Source of the DNA: CBDCWQ01 sp965223435
Lineage (GTDB): Bacteria; Myxococcota; Kuafuiibacteriia; Kuafuiibacteriales; Kuafuiibacteriaceae
Direction: 5' to 3'
Length of the DNA stretch: 64,000 nt
NCBI GenBank assembly: GCA_965223435.1
Contig: CBDCWQ010000021.1
Coordinates: 868,001 to 932,000, forward strand
In this document: piece by piece, positions 53,764-62,933 of the stretch
Position numbering within the stretch: position 1 is the first letter of the stretch
How the letters are laid out: each line of letters begins with the position of its first letter
Notes under the pieces: model-generated
The model's input: only the letters and a program-made list of their open reading frames with translations
Databases searched by the model: none
What the model was told of the DNA's origin: nothing
Program-made: the position numbers and the translations under genes

Positions 53764-55038
53764 GTGCGTTACAATGGCGTATTGCGCGCGATTGAGCCCA
53801 ATTTGAGACCGTCGCCGAGTGACGCTCCAACGAGTCGGTTGTCGCAGCCTGCCCAAAAAATGGAGTCGCTTGTGGGCGCGGTGCTGGATGGGTGTTATTC
53901 CATCCAGGAACCCATCAGTCGGAGCTCCACGGGCACGACGTATCGCGCTTTTTCGCTTCAGGACAATCGGGAGGTCGCGGTCAAAACTGTGAGCCCGAAC
54001 ACAGTGCGTGACGAAGAGCGCTTCCAGAAGGAAGCCGAGTTGATTCTTCGGCTTCAACACCCCAATACGCTTGCGTGGCTCGATTCTGGCCATACACCCC
54101 ATGGCACGCTGTATTTCGTCACCGAACTTCTTTTTGGAGAGTCCCTAGAGGACATTCTGTTGCGCGGCCCCATCGATCCGTTGCGAACTGTGCGTCTGCT
54201 CTCTCAGGTCGCGGGTTCCTTGGCCGAGGCCCACAGCAAGGGGTTGATTCACCGAGACCTTAGGCCTGGAAACATTTTTATCGAACAGCGTGATGACACC
54301 GAAGTGGTTAAGGTGGTTGGATTTGGGGTGGCGGCATCCCCAAGCGACATGGCCGTACAAGACAGTCGTCTCGCGCGGGCAGGAGACCTCTCTGGATCTC
54401 CTGCGTATATGTCTCCCGAGCAAGTCCAGAACAGCAACATCGATAGCCGGAGCGATCTTTATAGCCTCGGCGTCGTCGCCTATCAGTGTTTGTGTTGTGA
54501 GCTGCCCTTCGATGGCGCCTCTCTGTATTCGTTGATGTTGAAGCGTCTTACCCATCAGCCGAGGCCATTGTCTTCGGTGATGCTGGCTGCGGTGCTGCCG
54601 GCTGCCTTGGAGCGCCTGGTGATGGGGCTTTTGGCTCGTCAGCCTGAGAGTCGTTTGCAAAGTGCGGACCATCTTCAAACCGAGCTTTCCAGTTTGGAGC
54701 GTCAGTTTGCGGAGGATCGCTTGCGTGCACCGGTTCACGAGTCCCAAGAGGTCAAGGTGGCTGACCCCGATGCCTTGGCCTCCACTTTTTCGGAGCTCAG
54801 CGAGGTGCATCTGCCCATTCCTGCCCGGCCTCGGTTCGCTGGGCGAAAATGGGCCATCGGGTTTGCATGTTTAATCGGCAGCGCATTTTTGTGGTCGGTG
54901 GTCAAAAGCAGGGTCTTTGGACTTTTTTCTACGCCCGCGCGCGTCCCCGTCCGGTTGGAGGTGGGTCCTACGCCCTCCGGTGCGCCGAGCCGCCCGCCGC
55001 ATCGTCATCCCGCCGGGCAGCCAAAAGCCCCAGAATAG
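53764..55038 (+). CDS. Ser/Thr kinase-like protein, probable pseudokinase
   Basis: 424 residues. The kinase fold (about 40-310) keeps the ATP-Lys (VAVKTV), HRDLRPGN and MSPEQ. The glycine loop is degenerate (ISRSSTGTTYRAF) and the Mg-binding DFG Asp is replaced (VVGFGVA). One membrane helix lies near residue 365-382 (WAIGFACLIGSAFLWSVV), followed by a short Pro-rich tail. Without the DFG Asp, catalysis is doubtful; a signalling or scaffolding role with the 53266 protein is possible. Confidence 0.85.
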   Translation: MRYNGVLRAIEPNLRPSPSDAPTSRLSQPAQKMESLVGAVLDGCYSIQEPISRSSTGTTYRAFSLQDNREVAVKTVSPNTVRDEERFQKEAELILRLQHPNTLAWLDSGHTPHGTLYFVTELLFGESLEDILLRGPIDPLRTVRLLSQVAGSLAEAHSKGLIHRDLRPGNIFIEQRDDTEVVKVVGFGVAASPSDMAVQDSRLARAGDLSGSPAYMSPEQVQNSNIDSRSDLYSLGVVAYQCLCCELPFDGASLYSLMLKRLTHQPRPLSSVMLAAVLPAALERLVMGLLARQPESRLQSADHLQTELSSLERQFAEDRLRAPVHESQEVKVADPDALASTFSELSEVHLPIPARPRFAGRKWAIGFACLIGSAFLWSVVKSRVFGLFSTPARVPVRLEVGPTPSGAPSRPPHRHPAGQPKAPE

Positions 55039-55044
55039 GGGGGG

Positions 55045-56826
55045 GTGACCAAAGGGGGTCAAGTTGGTTATGGGCTCTCTCTTATGGGTGGGTCGTTGCC
55101 GAGTTCTTCCCCCATTGAAGAGGGCTTTGAGGGGCGGGTGCGGTTGCGGTGGGCAAAGGGGGCAAGAACGCTCTGGCTCGGCGCTTTTTGGGGGCCGCGG
55201 CTTTGGCTCGGTCTTTTGTTTTTCTGTGCCATGCTGGTTTTTGGAGTGCACCAGCTTGACGAGCGTGGCCAGATCACCGCTTTTTACGCCCTAAAGATGG
55301 GAGCGCAACCGGAGGCGCATATGCCCTGGGAGTACGCGGCTCGCATGAGGCCCTGGTTGCAGCCCGCGGTTTACTATGTGCTCCTTTGGCCGCTTCACGC
55401 GATCATCGGTTTTGATTTTTTGGTTTTTGAGCGGCTGTCGTATCTTGTTCAGCCGGTTTTGGCGTTTTTTGTTGTTCCGGGTTTTGTGCGTCTTTTGACG
55501 GAGGACAATGGGGCGCCAGCATCGGACTCTCTTGCGCGCTGGGGGCTCCGGTATCTCGCGTGCCTCTGGTTTGTCCCCGGGATGTTGGTTCGACACGCTT
55601 CGGAGGCCTGGTGTGCACTCTTTTTTGCCGGAAGTTTGTATGCGTGGTGGCGGGTGGAAAAAAGTGCGGGACGCGATTCTCGCTCGGCGTTTCTCAGCGG
55701 TCTTTTGGCCGGTCTGGGCTTTTGGAGCCGGTTTCATCTCGGCCTGTTTGTCGCTGGCTTTTGGTTGTGCCGTTTGGCATGTCTAGTTCGTCAGGGCCCG
55801 AGGCGTGAATGGAAACCGCATCTTTTGAACCTCGCAAATTTTGCCCTGGCTATTGTTTTGGTCTCGGGGGTTTGTGTCGCGCTCGACACCTGGGGTTACG
55901 GGCGCTTCACATTTTCTCCTTGGGCCTATTTTGAGCAAAATGTTCTGTTGAGCCGCGCGGCTTCCTTTGGCGTTCGGCCTTGGCACCATTACCTCGTTCA
56001 GGGAATGGCGCTTTCGCTCAACCCCCTGATCTGGGTTTGGTTGATTCTCGCCGTCATCGCGACCCGCAAGGACCCGTTTTGCTTGGCCATCTCGGTGGGG
56101 ACTTTTTGTTTTTTGGTCCCCCACTTCTTGATGGGGCACAAAGAGCCCCGGTTCTTGTTTCCTCTGTTGCCCGCCTTGGCGGTGCTCCTGATGCGTTTGT
56201 TCTCACGCCCCCTCAGGTTTTCTTTACCGTTCAAGAACATGGGGCTTTGGCCTGGCTACCTCAAGGCCCTTGCGGCGGTTCATGCGGCCTCTTTTGTGGG
56301 CTACTGTCTTTTCGGTTTGGTGAGCGACCGAGGCCGCGTGGAGCGGGCGCTTTGGGCCCTTCCACCAGGTCAGACGGTGATCACCGCCACATCGATGTAT
56401 GCCCTTTTTGGCTATTCTTTTGAGGAACGGGCCCGACGTGGTCGGTCTGGCTGGTTTCCCGCGGATGCCACGCCGTTGCGGGAAAACCTGCATACTATCG
56501 ATGGGGTGAAGTTGCGGCACGCATTTCTGTTTGCTAAACCGCCCCAGGTTGAGATGATAGTGGCACCCGCCGGAAAGATACCCGACTTGTGCGGGGAATT
56601 TCCGGAGGCAGTGGCCTTACTTACCAGCAAGCAGGTCGGCGAAGACGCGCGTCCGAATCTACGTCTGATGGAATTGGATGATGTCGCGCCGATTTCGGAG
56701 TTCCCTCCAGCTTGGCTCCGAAGCAAGGCCGGGTGGTACCGCCGGATGTGGCGCTTCAAGTTGACCCGTTGTGCTGAGCTTCTGCGATCCTCCGCCAGGC
56801 TTCCCGCGGAGCGGGGGGCGGGCTGA
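55045..56826 (+). CDS. GT22 (ALG9/PIG-B-like) GT-C mannosyltransferase
   Basis: 593 residues; about ten membrane helices. The GT22 signature HKEPRFLFPLLP is present, and the first loop has the acidic/aromatic segment expected of GT-C enzymes that use polyprenyl-phosphate sugars. GTG 55045 follows a G8 run that also overlaps the preceding stop; ATG 55084 is an alternative. Likely adds mannose or another sugar to a periplasmic or surface glycan, using donor made by the Dpm1-GtrA protein encoded next. Confidence 0.82.
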   Translation: MTKGGQVGYGLSLMGGSLPSSSPIEEGFEGRVRLRWAKGARTLWLGAFWGPRLWLGLLFFCAMLVFGVHQLDERGQITAFYALKMGAQPEAHMPWEYAARMRPWLQPAVYYVLLWPLHAIIGFDFLVFERLSYLVQPVLAFFVVPGFVRLLTEDNGAPASDSLARWGLRYLACLWFVPGMLVRHASEAWCALFFAGSLYAWWRVEKSAGRDSRSAFLSGLLAGLGFWSRFHLGLFVAGFWLCRLACLVRQGPRREWKPHLLNLANFALAIVLVSGVCVALDTWGYGRFTFSPWAYFEQNVLLSRAASFGVRPWHHYLVQGMALSLNPLIWVWLILAVIATRKDPFCLAISVGTFCFLVPHFLMGHKEPRFLFPLLPALAVLLMRLFSRPLRFSLPFKNMGLWPGYLKALAAVHAASFVGYCLFGLVSDRGRVERALWALPPGQTVITATSMYALFGYSFEERARRGRSGWFPADATPLRENLHTIDGVKLRHAFLFAKPPQVEMIVAPAGKIPDLCGEFPEAVALLTSKQVGEDARPNLRLMELDDVAPISEFPPAWLRSKAGWYRRMWRFKLTRCAELLRSSARLPAERGAG

Positions 56827-56901
56827 AGATGGGCCGGTAACGAGGTCAGGCGCCAAGAGGTCCCCGTAGGGTGACCAGTTGGTGCCACGGATGGAGACGC
56901 T

Positions 56902-58050
56902 ATGGAAAGCCCAAACGCCCCAGATCTCACCATTGTGGTGCCCACTTTTCGTGAGGCCGCCAGTCTGCCCCATCTCATCGACCGCGTCGCGCGACTACGT
57001 GACCAAAATGGGCTCGGTATTGAGCTTCTGGTGGTGGACGACAACAGTCGCGACGGGACGGAAGGGGTGCTGGCTGCTCGGTCCGAGCCCTGGGTTCGCC
57101 TGATCGTTCGGACGGAAGAACGCGGGTTGAGCGGCGCAGTTCTGAGAGGGCTCGACGAGGCACGCGGTGAGATCTTGGTGGTCATGGACGCCGATTTGAG
57201 CCACCCCCCAGAGGTTGTTCCGCAAATGTTGCGCGCGCTGGATTCTGGTAGCGATTTTGTGGTGGGCTCTCGGTACGTAGACGGAGGCAGTATCGCCGGA
57301 GGTTGGGGCTGGCTGAGACGGCTCAACAGCTACGGAGCCACCCTGCTTGCTCGTCCGTTTACGAAAGTGAGGGATCCGATGAGTGGCTTTTTCGCGCTCC
57401 GTCGGGAGACCTACGGTCGTGCTCGTTCGTTGAATCCGATTGGGTACAAGATCGGTTTAGAGCTGATGGTCAAATGCGACTGCAAGGCAGTGAGCGAAGT
57501 TCCGATTCATTTTGAGGAGCGACGTTTTGGCGAAAGCAAGTTGTCGTTCAACGAGCAGCTCAAGTACCTTCAACACATTCGTCGTTTGGCTTGTTTCAAG
57601 TTTGGCGTTTGGGCTGAGCTTGGACACTTTTTGTTGGTTGGTGGCCTGGGAACCATTGTCAACTTGGTGGTGCTGACGCTGCTTCTGTGGTTTGGGTTAG
57701 GGCAACGGGCGGCGATCGCTACGGCCATTGTTGTTGCGATGAGCTTTAACTTTGTACTCAACCGCCGGTTCAGTTTTTCGCACGCCCGAGAAGGCTCTAT
57801 CGTCAAGCAATACTTCGGTTTTGTCGCAACCTGTTCTGTAGGTGCTCTGGTCAACTACAGGACGAGCCTGTTTATTCTTGGACTTTACGAAAATATTCCA
57901 ACCCAGATTGCCGCGCTCGCGGGCATCGCGGTGGGGACGACTTTCAACTTTTGTTTGAGCCGTTTGTTGGTGTTTCGTCGGGCGAGGCCTGTTTCGAGCA
58001 ACAGTGAAGCGACCTCAAGCCTTTCTCATGGGCTCAGGGTACGCGAGTAG
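56902..58050 (+). CDS. Dpm1-type polyprenol-phosphate glycosyltransferase fused to GtrA-like membrane domain
   Basis: 382 residues. GT2 domain (1-230): TIVVPTFREAASLP, VVDDNSRDGT, MDADLSHPPE and GSRYVDGG. The GtrA domain (about 238-365) has four membrane helices, including AIVVAMSFNFVLNRRFSFS. Such fusions make polyprenyl-phosphate mannose or glucose and probably aid its flipping across the membrane. It sits between two GT-C transferases that would consume the donor. Confidence 0.93.
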   Translation: MESPNAPDLTIVVPTFREAASLPHLIDRVARLRDQNGLGIELLVVDDNSRDGTEGVLAARSEPWVRLIVRTEERGLSGAVLRGLDEARGEILVVMDADLSHPPEVVPQMLRALDSGSDFVVGSRYVDGGSIAGGWGWLRRLNSYGATLLARPFTKVRDPMSGFFALRRETYGRARSLNPIGYKIGLELMVKCDCKAVSEVPIHFEERRFGESKLSFNEQLKYLQHIRRLACFKFGVWAELGHFLLVGGLGTIVNLVVLTLLLWFGLGQRAAIATAIVVAMSFNFVLNRRFSFSHAREGSIVKQYFGFVATCSVGALVNYRTSLFILGLYENIPTQIAALAGIAVGTTFNFCLSRLLVFRRARPVSSNSEATSSLSHGLRVRE

Positions 58051-58197
58051 AACGCTCTCCATAGGCCCTCCGGTCATGGGCGAAATCGAAAACCGATGAT
58101 GCCGATCTGGGCCACCCAATGCCCGTATTTACCCTGGTGTCGTTCTTTCTTGACCCTTCCAACCCAGGAAGGCACGGGCATTCTTTTTGGGTAGAGC

Positions 58198-60675
58198 ATG
58201 GCGCTTCAGGACAAAGCACAACAGACGCCGCCCGGGTTGAAGGCCTCTGTGGCGCCCCTCGTAGCCGTGGTTCTTCTGCTGATCGGCGCGAGATTCATTC
58301 GTCTGGGTGTCAAAGCCTACACCGTTTTTCCGGTAGGCGATGTGGTTGCCGTCTTGGAAATGTGGGCGCGCTACTGGGTTGGTTTTGTGCTGATCGGTGC
58401 GGCTTTGGTTCCCCAGCTCACCCCTCACATCGCGTCCGTCTTGGTGCGCATTCGCTTGACGTCGCTTCTTGAAGTGCTCCAGCCCGTCATCGCTTGGAGC
58501 GCTCGCCACCAGATCAAGCGCTGGGTATTTCGCGGTCTTCCGGTCTTCGTCTCCATTTGGGTCATCGGGACTTGTGCGGTTGCGGCCCACCATCGGTGGT
58601 CAGATTACGAGTATACCGGCTCCGATGGCATCCTCTTTTCCCAGTATGCCGTGGAGCTCTTGTTGAATGGCGAGAATCCTTACAGCCACAGCATGAGTCC
58701 CATTCGAGAGCGATCTGGTCACGAGGCACGCGTGCTCGTCACCCATCGCATCGACGGAAGCACCGTCGATGCGCTCTCTTACCCTGCGCTGTCTTTTCTC
58801 TTGTTTGTGCCCCAAGCGCTCCTAAGCGGGAACACCTCGGCATTTGATCTGACGTCGGTCTTTGTTCTCTGTCTTGTCTTGCTCTATTTGGTTTGGCGTT
58901 CGCCTCCCTTTTTGTGCTGGGTTCCGCTTGTGCTCACGTGGATCGACCCTGACCTCGTCAATTTCAGCAAAGGCGGCGTCTTCGATATCCTGTGGTTGCC
59001 ATTTTTACTTTGGGCGATGGATTCCTGGCGCACACGGCGGATATTCCTTTCGGGCGTTTTCTTTGGGTTGGCCGCCTGCGTGAAGCAGACCCCCTGGCTC
59101 GTGGGGCCCTTTTTGATCATGTGGCTTCTCACCGAGAGCCGTCCATGGCCGAAGAAATTTTCGCATTCTTTTGCCCTCGGCACCGGATTCCTCGTGGCGT
59201 TTATCGTGCCCAATCTCTATTTCATCGTGGACGATCCAAACGCATGGACACAGGGGGTGCTGACGCCTATTTGGGGCCAGCATGCGCCCCTTGTGCAACA
59301 AGGTGTAGGGGCGGTCTTTTTGTCTTCTTCGGGTCTTTTGACCTTACCGAAGTCTTTTTGGGCTCTGGTGTTCGGCGGGGCCATCACGCTTTTGCTTCTC
59401 ATCTACTTCAGTTTCTTCAAGAACCTCCGCTGGCTTGCTTGGGTCATCCCCATGTTTGCGCTGTGGTTTAACTATCGGTCACTTCAATCCTATTTCAGCT
59501 TTTTCAGTCCTGTCGCCTATTACGTGCTGCTCCACGCCCATGAGTTGGCACCGAGGTACCACAAAGTCCTGAGTTTTGACGGCCTCCAAGAACCATCACG
59601 AGGTCCACTACGGGGCTTTTTTACGCCCTGGCGTGTCGTGACCGCAGCGACCGCAGCGCTCGTGGTCCTATTGTTTACCAACTTTGAGGCGCACCACGCC
59701 AAAACCAAACTCTCGGCAGACGCCCAACTCATCTCCGCCGCTGATCCTTCAGGACTCGGGCATGCCTCTGAGCTTCAGCTTCACTTAAAAAACCGAGAGG
59801 ATTCTCCCCTGAGGCCCGTTTTCAGCGGGATACACGGCGCTCATCAGACCCGCTTTTATTGGAATACTTTGTGGGGGCCGAAAGTGTTGGCGCCTGGGCA
59901 GTCCGCAACCTACCGAATCCAAGCCCCTTGCCCACAAGCGACGATTCCGGTGCATGAACCGGCGATGTTCGCAGTCAACGATGCCGGAAAGGAGACTCAA
60001 CAAGCCATCGCCCACGGGCGTCTGCCTCCGATTTTTTTGCCTTTCGCACCCAGTGGCATCCCGAACCCCCGCTTCGAATTCTGGACGCGCCATGACGGAA
60101 ACCGTCAAGCCACACCTTATCTATGGAGACTTTCAAGCGATCGCCATACAGAAAAAGCGCGTTGGTCTTTGAAACGCGTACCCAATGGACTTTATCTTTC
60201 GATTACCGCGGAAGCACCCCGACGACGCGGCCCATGGAGGCACATCGGTGTGTCTCGCTCTACGGTCTTCCCAGAGGTCATTCACATAGACGCAACACCC
60301 TCGCGCTTGATTCCTGCCGGCTACGGGCGTCCCGGAAACCCCGCGGGACTCGAGCTGTCGTCAGAGCGCCATAGAATCTGGATTTTGTTCAGCTCCGAGC
60401 CAGAGATTCTGGTTCGATTCGCAGAACTCGGCCGTTTGTCCTACGCCTTCATTTATGTGCCCGCAAAAGCCAACGAACGAAAAGCGGTCACCATCGACCT
60501 ACACAAGGTTCTAGGCCAGCACTATGCCGAGCGCTTTCGGCGCGAAAAGAATGGCCTACTTCTATTTGTAGCGGTGTATCCCAACTCCTACGAGCGCGAA
60601 TCCGCAATTACCTTTCACGAAGTCTCTCAACCTAAAGGCCCGCGCGACGTGAATGGCGCACAGGTTTCGCAATAA
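58198..60675 (+). CDS. Large GT-C-type membrane glycosyltransferase with C-terminal beta-rich domain
   Basis: 825 residues. Residues about 20-510 contain around eleven membrane helices; the first extracytoplasmic loop has DYEYTGSDGILFSQYAVELL and NGENPYSHSM, an acidic site typical of polyprenyl-phosphate-dependent GT-C enzymes (GT87-like). The last 300 residues form a periplasmic beta-rich region of unknown type. The substrate is unknown. It converges on the UbiA-type gene with one base between stops. Confidence 0.72.
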   Translation: MALQDKAQQTPPGLKASVAPLVAVVLLLIGARFIRLGVKAYTVFPVGDVVAVLEMWARYWVGFVLIGAALVPQLTPHIASVLVRIRLTSLLEVLQPVIAWSARHQIKRWVFRGLPVFVSIWVIGTCAVAAHHRWSDYEYTGSDGILFSQYAVELLLNGENPYSHSMSPIRERSGHEARVLVTHRIDGSTVDALSYPALSFLLFVPQALLSGNTSAFDLTSVFVLCLVLLYLVWRSPPFLCWVPLVLTWIDPDLVNFSKGGVFDILWLPFLLWAMDSWRTRRIFLSGVFFGLAACVKQTPWLVGPFLIMWLLTESRPWPKKFSHSFALGTGFLVAFIVPNLYFIVDDPNAWTQGVLTPIWGQHAPLVQQGVGAVFLSSSGLLTLPKSFWALVFGGAITLLLLIYFSFFKNLRWLAWVIPMFALWFNYRSLQSYFSFFSPVAYYVLLHAHELAPRYHKVLSFDGLQEPSRGPLRGFFTPWRVVTAATAALVVLLFTNFEAHHAKTKLSADAQLISAADPSGLGHASELQLHLKNREDSPLRPVFSGIHGAHQTRFYWNTLWGPKVLAPGQSATYRIQAPCPQATIPVHEPAMFAVNDAGKETQQAIAHGRLPPIFLPFAPSGIPNPRFEFWTRHDGNRQATPYLWRLSSDRHTEKARWSLKRVPNGLYLSITAEAPRRRGPWRHIGVSRSTVFPEVIHIDATPSRLIPAGYGRPGNPAGLELSSERHRIWILFSSEPEILVRFAELGRLSYAFIYVPAKANERKAVTIDLHKVLGQHYAERFRREKNGLLLFVAVYPNSYERESAITFHEVSQPKGPRDVNGAQVSQ

Positions 60676-60676
60676 G

Positions 60677-61549
60677 CTACCTGAAAAGGTGGACGTCCGA
60701 GTAGTCTACTGCAATGTACGTGACGAGCCACAAGGCGATGGATAGAATCACGCGGCGGTCCTTGAGTAGAATCCTGTCCGGCTCCTCGCCATCCATTTTT
60801 ACCAAGACGATGCTCTTGTAGTGCAGGATGGCATAGTAGACGATCGGTAGGGTGAGAATCAGCGTATGGTTCTTGTCTGCGGCTACCGTGAACAATGCGT
60901 AGGACATGATTGTGAGTGTCGCGGCGCTGTTAAGAAGGCTGTCTAGGTAACTTACGGAATACTTGGAAAGGACCGGCCGCTGATGCTTCCCGGAGTCTTT
61001 TCGTGAGCTCAACTCAGCTCGTCGCTTGGCAAAACCCAAAAAGACAGCCATAAAGAAGGTGCACAGGCTGATCCATGCGGTGGGCACCTCTCCAACCGCA
61101 TAGATCCCCCCCACCAGCCGCAGCACGAATCCGACGGCAATACCGAGAACATCAAGCAAAGCGAGATGCTTGAGCAGCGTCGAATAGACCATGCCGTTGG
61201 TCACGTATAGGAGCAAGCTGATGAAGACGTTCGGATGCAGGAACCAAGCGCCAACAAACGCCCCAGCGGCCAGGAGAAGAACGAGGACAGAGGCAAGCAA
61301 AACGCCGATTTCACCGGACGCAATCGGACGAGTGCGCTTTTTAGGATGCTTTCGATCCAGTTCGCGGTCCAAAATATCGTTGACAATATAAACGGCCGAT
61401 GAGCCCAAAGAGAACACCCCGGCGGTGGCGAAAGCAGCGAAGAGCGCTTCCTTATTGGCAAAGTTCCCGCTGAAAATCACACCCGCGAGGCAAAGGCCAT
61501 TTTTGGTCCATTGGTGCGGCCGGATAAGTTTCGTGATGGCCTTCAGCAT
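60677..61549 (-). CDS. UbiA-family polyprenyl-phosphate phosphoribosyltransferase-like protein
   Basis: 290 residues, nine predicted helices. The first Asp-rich motif YIVNDILDRELDRKHPKKRT matches decaprenyl-phosphate phosphoribosyltransferase (Rv3806c type) rather than quinone prenyltransferases; RPHQWTKNGLC at the N-terminus is also shared. It would make a lipid-linked ribose phosphate. Last gene of a minus-strand operon; it overlaps the SMR-like gene by seven bases. Confidence 0.88.
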   Translation of the reverse strand: MLKAITKLIRPHQWTKNGLCLAGVIFSGNFANKEALFAAFATAGVFSLGSSAVYIVNDILDRELDRKHPKKRTRPIASGEIGVLLASVLVLLLAAGAFVGAWFLHPNVFISLLLYVTNGMVYSTLLKHLALLDVLGIAVGFVLRLVGGIYAVGEVPTAWISLCTFFMAVFLGFAKRRAELSSRKDSGKHQRPVLSKYSVSYLDSLLNSAATLTIMSYALFTVAADKNHTLILTLPIVYYAILHYKSIVLVKMDGEEPDRILLKDRRVILSIALWLVTYIAVDYSDVHLFR

Positions 61550-61908
61550 GGGCGTGCGACCATGTATATCCCGCCCAGAATCAAGGCAATCCCGAGAATG
61601 CGCAACGGCGTAAGTTGCTCACCCAAAAGCAACCGCGACGCCACCGCCAACAAAGCGAAACCCAACCCCGCGAGTACGGGATAGGCTACCGATACGTCCA
61701 GATGAGTCAGGGCCTTTGCAAAGAGGATCACATTGATTCCGTAAAACCCAAGCCCCCCAATGAACCAAGGTGACAGAATGAGGCCGAACAAACCGCCATC
61801 TGACGACGCAAGCGTCGACTTTTTCAGCATGAGGTTCCCGATGCATGAATTGAGGCCCGCAGACGCAACGAGAAGCCAGGACATTGTTGAGCTTGTCATA
61901 GAAACCAT
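61543..61908 (-). CDS. SMR/EamA-type small membrane transporter
   Basis: 121 residues with four helices; ALTHLDVSVAYPVLAGLGFA and GEQLTPLRILGIALILGGIY are typical EamA/SMR halves. Related proteins (ArnE/F, Rv3789 by analogy) flip polyprenyl-phosphate sugars. Position between the epimerase and the UbiA-type gene supports that role. Overlaps both neighbours (7 and 13 bases). Confidence 0.85.
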   Translation of the reverse strand: MVSMTSSTMSWLLVASAGLNSCIGNLMLKKSTLASSDGGLFGLILSPWFIGGLGFYGINVILFAKALTHLDVSVAYPVLAGLGFALLAVASRLLLGEQLTPLRILGIALILGGIYMVARPC

Positions 61909-62933
61909 TGAACCGTTCTTAGAACGCCCTGTTTTACACCGCGCCGATGGTGGCTTCTGTCTTTTGCCCCCGAGAAGACTTCGCCGCGATTCTTGAGATA
62001 CCAGTCGTAGCTATCTGCAAACATCTCGTCGTTGGAGTACTTAGGTTTCCATCCCAAAGACGACACCGTCTTGGAGATATCAAAGTACATAGAGCGGCCA
62101 TACATGAGCGCGTGGTATGCGCCGAGGGGCGACAAGCCCAAGCGACTGGTCACGTTCATTCCGAAAACAGCCAATGCCTGGGGTACCTCGCGGACGCGCG
62201 CCTCAGTTCCTGCGTGTCGGATCAGGCCCTCGAGGGCTTGCCGCATGCTGCCATAACGATCCGTCCCGCAATTGAAGCTATCAGAACCACTTCGTTCGCC
62301 AGCAAGAATGCAGGCGGCCGCCAAGTCATCTGCGTGGACAAACTGGTACACATTGTCTCCACGCCCCAGGACCGGAACGTTTTTACCCTGTCGAATCCAC
62401 TCAAAAAGAATCTGGAAGATGCCCAAACGTCCATGGCCCAAGATGGTTCTCGGCCTCACAATCGATACATCAAGGCCGTCTCTGATGAACCGGCGACACA
62501 GGTCCTCGCCCTTCAGCTTGGCCAGTCCGTAAGCCTCTCGCGGGCAAGGCGCGGTATCCTCGGTGACGGGATTCGAAGCAGGTACTCCGTACACCGCGCT
62601 TGACGACGTATAAACGACTTTCTTGCACCCTGCGTCTTTTGCGGACCGGAGGAGGTTTTCGGTACCAAGGACATTCACGCTCTCAAAAAGCTCACGGTCC
62701 TTCGCCAGCGGAACCTGCGCGACATTGTGGTGGACCACATCCACGCCCTCACATGCCGCTCGAACCGCTTCGTAGTTTCGAATATCGCCTCGCCGAAAAT
62801 CGACCGTCTTTGGTCGATCGTCTGCATCGTTCACATCCAGAACGCGGCACTCGTAGCCGTGTTCGATCAGCCGCCGCAGAAGAAGCGACCCAAAGTATCC
62901 AGATCCGCCAGTCACCAACGCTCTACTCGCCAT
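61896..62933 (-). CDS. NAD-dependent epimerase/dehydratase (extended SDR)
   Basis: 345 residues. NAD motif TGGSGYFGS, YTSSSAVYG and AYGLAKLK (catalytic Tyr/Lys), and RPRTILGHGR for substrate binding. Acts on nucleotide-linked or lipid-linked sugars, possibly 4-epimerisation. The ATG lies inside the end of the upstream DUF2079-like gene (11-base overlap), so translation is coupled. Confidence 0.9.
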   Translation of the reverse strand: MASRALVTGGSGYFGSLLLRRLIEHGYECRVLDVNDADDRPKTVDFRRGDIRNYEAVRAACEGVDVVHHNVAQVPLAKDRELFESVNVLGTENLLRSAKDAGCKKVVYTSSSAVYGVPASNPVTEDTAPCPREAYGLAKLKGEDLCRRFIRDGLDVSIVRPRTILGHGRLGIFQILFEWIRQGKNVPVLGRGDNVYQFVHADDLAAACILAGERSGSDSFNCGTDRYGSMRQALEGLIRHAGTEARVREVPQALAVFGMNVTSRLGLSPLGAYHALMYGRSMYFDISKTVSSLGWKPKYSNDEMFADSYDWYLKNRGEVFSGAKDRSHHRRGVKQGVLRTVQWFL

